Below, piece by piece: positions 32,186 to 40,779 of a stretch of 64,000 bases of DNA. Source of the DNA: Marinilabiliaceae bacterium JC017 (GTDB lineage Bacteria; Bacteroidota; Bacteroidia; Bacteroidales; Marinilabiliaceae); contig RHGE01000026.1 in the NCBI GenBank assembly GCA_004296775.1, forward strand, positions 1-64,000, written 5' to 3'. The translations under genes and the position numbers were made by a program. The notes beneath the pieces were generated by a model. It did not search any database and was not told where the DNA came from. It worked only from the letters and a program-made list of their open reading frames with translations. Every line of letters begins with the position of its first letter. Position 1 is the stretch's first letter.

Positions 32186-32517
32186 TGTATAGATTTTTGC
32201 TAGCTGAAAACCCGATGCGTGAAGGTCGGGTTTTCATTCTGCACACCGTTGCTCCAAAGTGTTTGATTGAAGTGGCGGAACCGCAGAGTGATCCCGTTTC
32301 TTCGGGATACCCGCACCAGGTGTTTTCATACACCAATATTGACGGGGTGAAAGAAACCTGGGCTTTGATTGTGCGCGATGTGTATGATCAGCCTGATATT
32401 ATTGATGTGGGTAAACTTCTCCAACGTGCCTGGAAGTGGTACCGCGCTTACCTCGAAAATGAGGATAAGAACATTGATGAAGATAGGCGCAATGAATATT
32501 ATGGAACGGTAAATTAA
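32185..32517 (+). CDS. hypothetical protein, 110 residues
   Basis: Not recognised. A mixed alpha/beta protein starting MYRFLLAENPMREGRVFILH. It shares one base with the gene before (TAATG), so translation is coupled. It may belong to the tail module, because its base composition is like that of the genes to the right. Confidence 0.5.
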   Translation: MYRFLLAENPMREGRVFILHTVAPKCLIEVAEPQSDPVSSGYPHQVFSYTNIDGVKETWALIVRDVYDQPDIIDVGKLLQRAWKWYRAYLENEDKNIDEDRRNEYYGTVN

Positions 32518-32522
32518 TAACT

Positions 32523-32726
32523 GTGGAATTGACACTAACAGATTTGGTGGAGAAATATAATCTCCCGAAAGCGTGGCTGGCGGAGTTGTGCGGGTTTAAA
32601 CGCACACAATTAGCTAATTGGGTGCTTTATCCGGATAAGTATCCGATTCCGCCTGAAAACAAGGCGATATTGGAGATTAAGCTCCGGGAGTTGGGGGCTT
32701 TTCTTAAGGATGTTGAACTATTATAA
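32523..32726 (+). CDS. small HTH-like protein, 67 residues
   Basis: Starts with GTG at 32523, five bases after the previous stop. LTDLVEKYNLPKAWLAELCGFKRTQLANWVLYPDK has the spacing of a short helix-turn-helix such as a Cro-type or DNA-binding phage protein. The target is unknown. Confidence 0.5.
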   Translation: MELTLTDLVEKYNLPKAWLAELCGFKRTQLANWVLYPDKYPIPPENKAILEIKLRELGAFLKDVELL

Positions 32727-32746
32727 CACCCCCCAAGAAAACCTAA

Positions 32747-32787
32747 CTGTCCTTTTCCCCCTGCCACCATAACCCCTTCTTTGTAGC
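32747..32787 (+). promoter_or_regulatory. GTCCTTT late-gene motif, copy 4
   Basis: CTGTCCTTTTCCCCC, then a 12-base gap and CCCCTTCTTTGTAGC running into ATG at 32788. It has the same layout and spacing as copy 3 at 25245, and stands in front of the tape measure operon. Confidence 0.5.
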
Positions 32788-33198
32788 ATGATTAGTCAGG
32801 CACATAAGAAGGGGCTTTTTGTAGATCAGGTGGCCGAAATAATGACCACCACCGGGGAGAGCGTGTTAACCACTCAAAACCGCATTGCTCGCAAGGATTA
32901 CAAACGGCGCACCGGTAAGTTAACGCGCGGCTTGGCTGCAAAACCTTACCGCATTGCCAACCGGAGCAGCAACCCTTCCCTTGTTATCGATTACCCCATT
33001 CACATCCGCTTTTTGGATATGAAATACACCAAACGCGGATTACCTAAAAAGAACTACTCCCCCATTTATAACCGGCAGTTGTATGGTTTCATCTTCGGCT
33101 ATGCCTACAAACAACTGCGTTGGGGTTTAGCAGACACCATTCGTGATAATTTCACCGGGCCTTTAGAAACCGCTTTAAACAATCCAATATGGCTATAA
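32788..33198 (+). CDS. hypothetical tail protein, 136 residues
   Basis: Not recognised by motif. A basic protein (RIARKDYKRRTGKLTRGLA near residue 32) starting right behind the late motif and overlapping the tape measure gene by 10 bases. This is the common place for a small tail completion or assembly protein. Confidence 0.55.
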   Translation: MISQAHKKGLFVDQVAEIMTTTGESVLTTQNRIARKDYKRRTGKLTRGLAAKPYRIANRSSNPSLVIDYPIHIRFLDMKYTKRGLPKKNYSPIYNRQLYGFIFGYAYKQLRWGLADTIRDNFTGPLETALNNPIWL

Positions 33199-36100
33199 CG
33201 AAAGATATAATCGAGGCCGAATTCCGCACCAAAGGCGGCAGTAAGGTGCAGAAAGAAATGGCTGAAGTGCAAAAGAATATCGCTCTTATTAACAACGAAA
33301 ATGAACGCTTGCGCGATGTTAAAGCGAAGTTGGAGGCCGCAAATAAAAAAGGATCCCGCGCCTGGAAAGCCATAAACGATAAGATAAAGGAGAACAACAA
33401 GCAACTGGGCGTTAATAAAGGCCGGTTAAGGGTTCTGGAAAGACAATTAAAGGTCTCTGAAATGAGTGCCAAACAGCTAAAAAAGAGATTTTTTGAACTG
33501 CGACGCGAACTCGAAAATACCAACAAAGAACTCCACCCGGAGCGTTGGAACCGGCTGAATAACGAACTGCAGGAAACGGAGCGACACCTTAACCGGGTGC
33601 GCGGCAGATCCAACGGCGCCCGCTCCTCTATGAGTAAATTGAAAGGCATTGCCTCTACCTTTTTACCGGTAGCCAGTGTAGCTGGCTTTATTTCCGTACT
33701 AAAGATCGCCGGCTCCGAACTTTTTTCCTTAACCAAGCAAATGCAAGGCGACGCCGTTCGTTCCTCCACCGTTTTCGGGAATCAACTGGGCTATGTCTCC
33801 TCTGAAGCTGAAAAGCTGGCCGACCGCATGGGGCTCACCAACCGCGAATTCGTGGCCAACGCCGCCGCAACGGCCGACTTACTCATTCCCTTAGATTTCA
33901 CAAGGCAACAGGCTGCAAAAATGTCGGTTGAACTGCAATCGCTCACCGGTGCCATGGACGAATGGACCGGCGGATCCATCGGGGCTGCTGGTGTGTCCGA
34001 TATCCTCACCAAAGCCATGCTGGGGGAAAATGAAGGGTTAAAACAGCTGGGTATTGCTATCCAGAAAGACTCCGACGAGTTCCGCGAATTGGTTAAAGTG
34101 AAACTGGCGGCTGGTGATGTCACCAACGCCCAGGCGGAAGCCATGGCCACCTTGGAACTGATTACTAAGAAATCTGCCGATGCTCAATCCGCTTATAACC
34201 GGGAAGGGAATAAGTTGTTACGCCTGCAGAAAAGTATTACAGTATGGTGGAAAAAAAAGAAAGAAGCAGTCGTTGAATGGCTAAGTGTAAGCCCGGTAGA
34301 AGAGTTAGAAAATGAGCAGAAAGCAGTTAATAAACTTGTTGTGCAGTTAAGAGATGCAAACATAAGTGAAGCGACCAGGACAAAATTGCTGACGGAACTA
34401 AATAGATTAGCCCCAAGTCTAGCTACAGCAATAAAAAATGAGGAGACAGATGTTAATTCCTTAACTACTGCGCTTGAGAATTATAACTCTCAAATGGCTC
34501 TTAAAATCCTTATGAAAAAGCATGAGTTAAACATCGATAAACAGAAAAAAAAGAAAGGAACATATGCAGAGTTGGCCGTAGAACATGAGGCTGAAATGAT
34601 AGAAGCAATGAATAACAGCCTTGAATGGTTTAAGAAAAAAGGGCCGGAATTTTCAAAACAGGTCGAGGCTATTATGTATGATAATACATTAAGTACTATT
34701 TCTAAGGCTGAAAGGATAATGAATTTATCATTTGAAGCGAGTCTTTTGGGTAATAACCAACTGGGTAGTGCAATAAATGATTATAAAATTTTCAGGAAAA
34801 TTTATGCAGAAGAATCGAATCTGTTTGAGAAAATGGTCACTGAATCTGAGGCTCTGAAAGAAAAGTACAAGAAAATTATAGGCGATCCCAGTAATAAAAA
34901 AAATGAAAATAATGAAGAATCCCCAGATCCTGGCACTACTGGAGGCAACCCAGATCCAGGTACTACTGGAACCAAAACCCCAAAACCCAAACCCCTAAAA
35001 CCCTTCAAAATTGCTGATAACTGGGAAGAGGAAATAAGCAAAGACATGGAGGCGGCGGCCGATAAGGTAATAGACGAATACCTGAATGGCCGCGATAAGC
35101 TGAAGCAGATCCAGGAGACCTATGGCCTTGTCGATCCGCAGACGGTTAACCAGCAAGCCCTGGCGTCTGTGCAGGCGCTATATGACGAACAAATTATTAG
35201 CGAACAGGAGTTTCAAGCCGCCAAAGCCGCGATCGAAGACGATGCCCTCCAGCAATCCATCGAAAGACAATTGAAATACCGCATATTACAGGAGGATGGT
35301 CGCTTACTGGACATGGAAGCGGAAGAGTTCAACTACCAGGAGAGGTTAGTATTAGAAGATGATCGATACCAGGCGGCGCTTGATATCGAAGATGAAAGAT
35401 ATGCCTTAGAACTGGAACGGGCCCGCGGACAAAAAGAGATGCTTCTTGAGCTGGAAAATGAGCACAAGAAGAACCTGATTAACGTAGAAGAGACCTATGC
35501 CCAGCGAAAAGCCGATGTGGTTGCCAGGCAAAACGCCATTGAACAAGGGCGTTTGCAAATTGCGGCAGCTGTGGCCGGTGGTATCGTTTCCATCATGGGC
35601 CAGGAATCGGAGATTGGAAAAGCTGCTCTAGTAATTAAACAAGGGCTTGCCATGGCCGGTGCCACCATCGATCTGGTACGCGGGATGAGTGCCACCGCGG
35701 CCGTTGGTTTTCCTGCCAATGTGCCTTTAATAACTGCTTTCATCGGACAAACATCCGGTTTTATTGGTTCAATCATGAACGCCACCAAATCGGTTAAATC
35801 AGGTAAAACAAACTTTTCTGTTCGCGGTAAGAAGGATGGCGGTTTCGCTGGTTTTTCTACCTCCGACGATGACCCGATGGGATTCTATCACGCCAATGAA
35901 TTTGTAGCAAATGCCAAAGCTGTGCGTAACCCAGGCGTTCGGGAAGTACTGGACATCATTGACGTGGCCCAGAAAAATGGAACCATCTCCACCATCGACC
36001 TGCCGCGCATCATCACCGGCCAACTGCCCGGTAAACAACAGGGCGGATACTCCACCGAACAAGCCCCGGCGCCGGTGGCCTATTCTATCCCCCCTGAAAT

Positions 36101-36236
36101 GGCAACAATATTAGAGCGTAACACACAGGTGATGGAACGCATCGAAGCTAACGGCGTCAAAGGCGTATGGGAATGGGATGTACACAAAGAAGGCGTTAAG
36201 AAAATGGAAAGTCTGGAGAGTGATGTGGGGATGTAA
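33189..36236 (+). CDS. tape measure protein
   Basis: 1015 residues, which would give a long flexible tail. Residues 15-150 are coiled coil (LEAANKKGSRAWKAINDKIK and similar). Residues 175-350 contain an assembly region with GSIGAAGVSDILTKAMLGEN near 258. A Pro/Gly/Thr-rich linker (PDPGTTGGNPDPGTTGT) lies near 580. The C-terminal part carries hydrophobic helices (IAAAVAGGIVSIMGQ and VPLITAFIGQTSGFIGSI near 795-860) thought to cross the host membrane during DNA injection. The stretch between about residues 355 and 570 is more AT-rich than the rest, a sign of an exchanged middle segment. Confidence 0.9.
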   Translation: MAITKDIIEAEFRTKGGSKVQKEMAEVQKNIALINNENERLRDVKAKLEAANKKGSRAWKAINDKIKENNKQLGVNKGRLRVLERQLKVSEMSAKQLKKRFFELRRELENTNKELHPERWNRLNNELQETERHLNRVRGRSNGARSSMSKLKGIASTFLPVASVAGFISVLKIAGSELFSLTKQMQGDAVRSSTVFGNQLGYVSSEAEKLADRMGLTNREFVANAAATADLLIPLDFTRQQAAKMSVELQSLTGAMDEWTGGSIGAAGVSDILTKAMLGENEGLKQLGIAIQKDSDEFRELVKVKLAAGDVTNAQAEAMATLELITKKSADAQSAYNREGNKLLRLQKSITVWWKKKKEAVVEWLSVSPVEELENEQKAVNKLVVQLRDANISEATRTKLLTELNRLAPSLATAIKNEETDVNSLTTALENYNSQMALKILMKKHELNIDKQKKKKGTYAELAVEHEAEMIEAMNNSLEWFKKKGPEFSKQVEAIMYDNTLSTISKAERIMNLSFEASLLGNNQLGSAINDYKIFRKIYAEESNLFEKMVTESEALKEKYKKIIGDPSNKKNENNEESPDPGTTGGNPDPGTTGTKTPKPKPLKPFKIADNWEEEISKDMEAAADKVIDEYLNGRDKLKQIQETYGLVDPQTVNQQALASVQALYDEQIISEQEFQAAKAAIEDDALQQSIERQLKYRILQEDGRLLDMEAEEFNYQERLVLEDDRYQAALDIEDERYALELERARGQKEMLLELENEHKKNLINVEETYAQRKADVVARQNAIEQGRLQIAAAVAGGIVSIMGQESEIGKAALVIKQGLAMAGATIDLVRGMSATAAVGFPANVPLITAFIGQTSGFIGSIMNATKSVKSGKTNFSVRGKKDGGFAGFSTSDDDPMGFYHANEFVANAKAVRNPGVREVLDIIDVAQKNGTISTIDLPRIITGQLPGKQQGGYSTEQAPAPVAYSIPPEMATILERNTQVMERIEANGVKGVWEWDVHKEGVKKMESLESDVGM

Positions 36237-36253
36237 TTGTCCTTTATGCCACC
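36237..36253 (+). promoter_or_regulatory. GTCCTTT late-gene motif, copy 5
   Basis: TTGTCCTTTATGCCACC immediately after the tape measure stop and 41 bases before the next start. The second part of the motif is weaker here (CTCTTTTAATAACC). Confidence 0.4.
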
Positions 36254-36293
36254 TCTTTTAATAACCACATTTGAAATATAAAAGCATCCTGAA

Positions 36294-37820
36294 ATGCGGC
36301 AAACACACGAAAAGAACAGACAAGACCTACAAAACTTTCCATGGGCAAACCTCATGAAGCTGGCCACCGGTTCGGTTGTCCAGCAATTTTTTCTTAACTG
36401 GCTTGACAGTGCAGCAGAAGGATTGCTCGAAGATGGGAAAAGCATCGAAGAAGCCATTAAGGAACTTCGGGAAAAGATTGCAACCGGTGGCGGTGGTGGT
36501 GAAGGCAATGCCTTCTCTGATCAGTTCCGCCTTATAAACGAATTGGTACATTGGGATCCGGCTTATATCGCCGCGAAATATCCCACAAAAACAATAGAGG
36601 GAAATTCAATTTTTACCGCTAAACAAAAGATTACCGATACGACAGAAGCCCCATTTGCTGTTTTACAATTTCAACCTCAGGTTAATAAGATCCTGAGATG
36701 TAAAGGAGAATTTCGCCTGGCCACTGATAATGGATTTCATGCTAGATCTTTGGACATTAGTTATTCCAATACTTCTGCAGGAGTCTTAGCCACCCTTACC
36801 TCAGAATTTCAGGAATTAATAATTGGATTAAACCAAACTTCGCCTAAAGATGCAGAGTATGTAACCCTAAGCATATCTGAAGTATTAGGAAGTTCCGTAT
36901 TAATGGAGCAAGGGACTGCGATTGAGATGCGAAATGCCGTTATCCTGGATGAAGAGGATAACGAAATTGAAGTAATTAATGTATCGACTTTTTTATCCAA
37001 TTTCTCTCTTACAAAGACAGGACAAGAAATTCCCAACCTACTAAAAGGCACCCGCGTACAACACCTGACCCTAACCACAGCCGGGCAAACACCAACCATG
37101 CCCCAAGCCGGATTAATGCCAGGTAATGCCGGATGGTTGGAGACAGACCTGATGATCAGCGAATGGGCATGGAATAAGGTAGATGATATTTGGTATTATA
37201 ATAACGGCATAGAGATAAAGCCCTTTAAAGGGAACGATGAGATTAATGCCAACTTCAGCGACCAGTTTAAGAAAGAAAATGACCTCGTAAATCTAAATGT
37301 TACCTATTTAGATGCCGGGATAGTCGATGGCATCTGGAGTGATACCTATTTCACAACAGAAGCCGCCACAAATACTTTATTCCAAAGTTATTTGCTTGTT
37401 GATGGCGAACACAACTTTGTATTTGGGGATTATAGCGGAACGTCTGGGACCTTGTTTAATAGTTGCCTGAATCCGGACGGTTTATTGGCCAATCACATGT
37501 TTTTTTTGCAGCCAAAATTCACCGACCAGGGAAACTACCGAATCATGTTCGACATCTTCTTTGACAAAGTGCCCGACGGGGTAGTGGGATTATATGCCAT
37601 TGCCATCCAAGAAGGAGGCGTTTTCGATGGTCAGCTCATTACACCTTTTAATTACCAGGGCGGTTTCCAGCGAGTTGATTTCATTATGGATGTTTGTGGT
37701 GTGTCTGTTAATCCTCTCTATAAAATAGAAGTGGGATTGCTACACGAATCGGGTAACACCGTAGTCGCAAATGCCGGCGAGCGGATGAAAATTAAAAACA
37801 TAATCGTTCAAAGACTATAA
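36294..37820 (+). CDS. tail fibre-type protein with GEW/WYY module
   Basis: 508 residues. The N-terminus is helical (about 1-60), then a short Gly-rich linker, then beta-rich domains. Near residue 250 comes the module RVQHLTLTTAGQTPTMPQ... GWLETDLMISEWAWNKVDDIWYYNNG, which recurs in the next gene. Such modules are typical of surface-binding fibre proteins. It follows the tape measure, so a distal tail or fibre role is likely. Confidence 0.55.
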   Translation: MRQTHEKNRQDLQNFPWANLMKLATGSVVQQFFLNWLDSAAEGLLEDGKSIEEAIKELREKIATGGGGGEGNAFSDQFRLINELVHWDPAYIAAKYPTKTIEGNSIFTAKQKITDTTEAPFAVLQFQPQVNKILRCKGEFRLATDNGFHARSLDISYSNTSAGVLATLTSEFQELIIGLNQTSPKDAEYVTLSISEVLGSSVLMEQGTAIEMRNAVILDEEDNEIEVINVSTFLSNFSLTKTGQEIPNLLKGTRVQHLTLTTAGQTPTMPQAGLMPGNAGWLETDLMISEWAWNKVDDIWYYNNGIEIKPFKGNDEINANFSDQFKKENDLVNLNVTYLDAGIVDGIWSDTYFTTEAATNTLFQSYLLVDGEHNFVFGDYSGTSGTLFNSCLNPDGLLANHMFFLQPKFTDQGNYRIMFDIFFDKVPDGVVGLYAIAIQEGGVFDGQLITPFNYQGGFQRVDFIMDVCGVSVNPLYKIEVGLLHESGNTVVANAGERMKIKNIIVQRL

Positions 37821-37821
37821 C

Positions 37822-38655
37822 ATGGGGAAAATAGAATCGGTACGTGTGGCGCATCTGAAAATTGATGCGCCGGGGATCACCCCCACCCTTCCCAATCCGC
37901 TAACATTAACACCAGAGGATCCGGGGTGGAAATCAACTGACCTACTGGATGGCGAGTGGTGTCTTAACAAACCTGATAACACCTGGTATTACCGGGATGG
38001 TGGTAGTATACATTCTTTAGACCAGAGTTTCAAATTTATTAAGGTCGAAAATAATACCCAAACCGGATCGTTAACTATCGATTGCGAAAATAAAACCTTT
38101 GTAAAGGCTCTGTTAACTGATGTTTGCGGTAATTCAGGTATTGTGCTGGAACACTCCCAAGCCACTGAAATGTTTCATTTTATAGCAGATATAAAAAATG
38201 AAACAACTCTAACTTTCCCTCCTGGCACAGTATCCAACGACTCCAGGTATGACGAAACAACCAGGACAATGACCTTCACCCCCGGCCGGGTGGAGTTGAA
38301 AATGACGCGGATTAGTGGGGAGGTGTGGTTGCTTCGGGAATGTGGGGTAGGTACCTCTATTGCGATTGATCCGCTTCCCCAAAAGGATAGTGTTAATGCG
38401 GTTAGTTCTGGGGGGGTGTATAAAACTATTAAGCAGACTTTTAAAGTTGAAAGCACCAGTGATTACGGTGTCATTGGTTACGATGAGGCCTTTAAAATAA
38501 ACACAGTTGTGGCAGCTGATGGGCTTACGGTTAGTATTAAGAAAAGTGATAATTCTGATTATATGCTTGGTGATACTGTTGCGGCTTTTAACGAGCTTCG
38601 CTTCTTTGGTGATGTTGAAGGCAAATTATTCACGGTTAAAGGGGAGATAATATGA
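37822..38655 (+). CDS. second tail fibre-type protein with the same module
   Basis: 277 residues. The first 55 residues are a clear relative of the module in the previous protein: RVAHLKIDAPGITPTLPNP, GWKSTDLLDGEWCLNKPDNTWYYRDGG. The rest is beta-rich with Thr and Val repeats. It starts one base after the previous stop and overlaps the next gene by 4 bases. Confidence 0.55.
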   Translation: MGKIESVRVAHLKIDAPGITPTLPNPLTLTPEDPGWKSTDLLDGEWCLNKPDNTWYYRDGGSIHSLDQSFKFIKVENNTQTGSLTIDCENKTFVKALLTDVCGNSGIVLEHSQATEMFHFIADIKNETTLTFPPGTVSNDSRYDETTRTMTFTPGRVELKMTRISGEVWLLRECGVGTSIAIDPLPQKDSVNAVSSGGVYKTIKQTFKVESTSDYGVIGYDEAFKINTVVAADGLTVSIKKSDNSDYMLGDTVAAFNELRFFGDVEGKLFTVKGEII

Positions 38656-40019
38656 ATGAGGTAGTTAAGATAGAGTATAAAGGTCGTGATATCGTTTATG
38701 AGTTAGTTTTTAGTTCCGATTCAGTTGATAGTTCTACTTTTCAGGCGGAGGGTAAAGGAGAAATTTATAAAGTTGAATCGACAAATATTGATACTATATT
38801 ATTAGATAGTACTTCCCCAATTGGTCAGCAACTTATTAATAAATCTTTTTATAATATTTCAATTACTCGAACTCAATCCGGAGCAGCAACCGTTAAAGTA
38901 TATTGTCGTCAACTTGAGGTTAGAAAAATGAATAATGCTTTGCCAAAAAAATTTGGAGAAGGTCGTTATCTCTATTGTATTTCAGATACGGGCAATTGTG
39001 TTTACAAATTGGATGCTGCGTTATTAGTTGAAGCTAATTATTTAGGTAATGGAACTTGGCAAACCGATCCATTAATTAATACAATTGCCCTGCCAGTTAT
39101 CAATGATGATTATAATTCAACCTGGCAATTCTGTTTTATGGAGCGAGGTGGAGATATTATTTGCCAGGCTGGTTCTAATGGGGATAGATCATACGGACAG
39201 ATATGCCGAATAAAAGCAGATGATACGGTATGGAATCTTGATAACAAGATGCAAGATTCTTATAGTAATGGTGTTCCCCCAAATTCTTATAATCCAGTAG
39301 GCGTTTCGTATGATTATGAAACCAATATAGCTTACGTGCGCAGTAGTGCCTATTTTAAAGGATGTGCAATTGATTTGAATGCCAATACAGCGGTATTACA
39401 CCAACCTTTAAATTCTGTTTTACAGGATTTAACAGCTAGAAATCTTGCATATATAGCAGCATCAAAACGCTTCTTTTCTACTAGAGAAATTGATTACGCA
39501 AACAACAGAAATTATTCAAATTTGCCACCTGCTCAATACCCAGGGTGGGTGCTGCCATCTATTCCTGACAGAAAGTATGCCTATTATTCAGGAGCAACTA
39601 TCTGTAATAGATATAAGATAGATGACAATTCCTCCTTAGGCTCTTTGTATAATCGCTATTCACCATATGGACAAGGCATCAAAGACTGTGTTGGTTCTTC
39701 GGTTCATAACATTATTGTTGCGATAGATCCAACTTATCAAACCTATTCAATTGTAAAAGCCAATATTGATCCTTCACTTGAAACAATAAAATACTGGATA
39801 GGGGATAGTAATAATTTTCCCGGAACAAATGCTGTTTCTAAGCTATCAAGAGTGACTGTCTCTGACTATTCAAAAGTATTTATTATAAGAGCAGACGATG
39901 TATCACTATATGACCAACAGAGATTGGTAATTATTAATCCCGACAATGATGTTCAACCTGATTTCGGTTACTACTCTATGCCGAATCGCATTTCTCACTT
40001 TTGTACTAATCAATTATGA
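38652..40019 (+). CDS. putative receptor-binding tail protein, AT-rich
   Basis: 455 residues, not recognised by motif. After an N-terminal strand-rich domain (about 1-95), the sequence has repeated strand patterns spaced 40-60 residues apart with aromatic and Asn/Ser-rich loops, for example RYLYCISDTGNCVYKLDAAL and YDYETNIAYVRSSAYFKGCA. This is what a beta-propeller reads like. Its DNA is clearly more AT-rich than the flanking tail genes, as expected of a host-range gene that is exchanged between phages. Confidence 0.55.
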   Translation: MNEVVKIEYKGRDIVYELVFSSDSVDSSTFQAEGKGEIYKVESTNIDTILLDSTSPIGQQLINKSFYNISITRTQSGAATVKVYCRQLEVRKMNNALPKKFGEGRYLYCISDTGNCVYKLDAALLVEANYLGNGTWQTDPLINTIALPVINDDYNSTWQFCFMERGGDIICQAGSNGDRSYGQICRIKADDTVWNLDNKMQDSYSNGVPPNSYNPVGVSYDYETNIAYVRSSAYFKGCAIDLNANTAVLHQPLNSVLQDLTARNLAYIAASKRFFSTREIDYANNRNYSNLPPAQYPGWVLPSIPDRKYAYYSGATICNRYKIDDNSSLGSLYNRYSPYGQGIKDCVGSSVHNIIVAIDPTYQTYSIVKANIDPSLETIKYWIGDSNNFPGTNAVSKLSRVTVSDYSKVFIIRADDVSLYDQQRLVIINPDNDVQPDFGYYSMPNRISHFCTNQL

Positions 40020-40357
40020 AACTAGGATATAATATGAATAGTAACGGTCAAATTACATCAATATCAAATGTGAATATTGAAAAGTATCAACATCAAATTA
40101 ATGGAACTGAACCGTTTTCACTGGATAATTATTTTGATTGGCGTAAAGATCTAATAACGGGAGAATGGATCTATCTACCTGATATTACGCCCGTGGATAA
40201 GACAATTATAGAAGTCAACTACAATTGGCAAGAAAATAAATGCTACATCACAATAGCCGATCAATTCAGACCTGGTCCTTACGAATTTGATTGTCTACAT
40301 ACCTGGACAGACGCCGATTGTCAGGCGGCGATCGATAATAAATTCAATAACCAATAA
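40016..40357 (+). CDS. short tail fibre-associated protein, 113 residues
   Basis: Overlaps the gene before by ATGA. It contains the same kind of phrase as the fibre proteins, DLITGEWIYLPDITPVDK, and is AT-rich like its left neighbour. It may be a fibre chaperone or a fibre tip subunit. Confidence 0.5.
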   Translation: MKLGYNMNSNGQITSISNVNIEKYQHQINGTEPFSLDNYFDWRKDLITGEWIYLPDITPVDKTIIEVNYNWQENKCYITIADQFRPGPYEFDCLHTWTDADCQAAIDNKFNNQ

Positions 40358-40368
40358 CACCATTCCCC

Positions 40369-40779
40369 ATGCCCCTACTAAAACCAAAAGCCGCCATAGA
40401 AGCCGGCACCGAATTTCTGGAACAGGCAAATAATATAATCGAAGGTACCGTTACCAATCAGAAACAGCGCGGTACCCTGAAAAATCAATTCTCGCAGCTG
40501 TGGATGGTTCTTCAGCAACAGATCAACGAACAAATTACCCGCCGCCTCGAGAGCGATAACCAGGGCAGTATCTTAACCCGTAACATTCGCCCGCTGGTAT
40601 TACTCATCCTGGTGTTAGGATATATGTTTTCCGACTTCATTGGCCTGTCTGAAGCGAAAACCGCCGTTATGGCCGAGTGGGGTAATGCCGCCATTCTGTT
40701 CTATTTCGGAGCCCGAACTTTGGAAAAAGCCATCCCCATGATAACCGATTTTACAAAAAGCCTAAGGAGGAAAGGATAA
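40369..40779 (+). CDS. holin-like membrane protein (3-TM family resemblance)
   Basis: 136 residues. The first 65 are a soluble amphipathic helical region, followed by a hydrophobic segment RPLVLLILVLGYMFSDFIGL near 75 and a second one, EWGNAAILFYFGARTLEKA, near 105. The RPLVLLILVLGY...GARTLEKA pattern resembles the GTA_holin_3TM family. It overlaps the next gene by one base. Confidence 0.6.
   Translation: MPLLKPKAAIEAGTEFLEQANNIIEGTVTNQKQRGTLKNQFSQLWMVLQQQINEQITRRLESDNQGSILTRNIRPLVLLILVLGYMFSDFIGLSEAKTAVMAEWGNAAILFYFGARTLEKAIPMITDFTKSLRRKG

Noticed and set aside
36294-40357. Diversity-generating retroelement at the tail fibre genes
   Set aside because: No reverse transcriptase gene lies in the prophage and I see no template/variable repeat pair; the only RT sequence is the dead group II relic at 61.9-62.3 kb.
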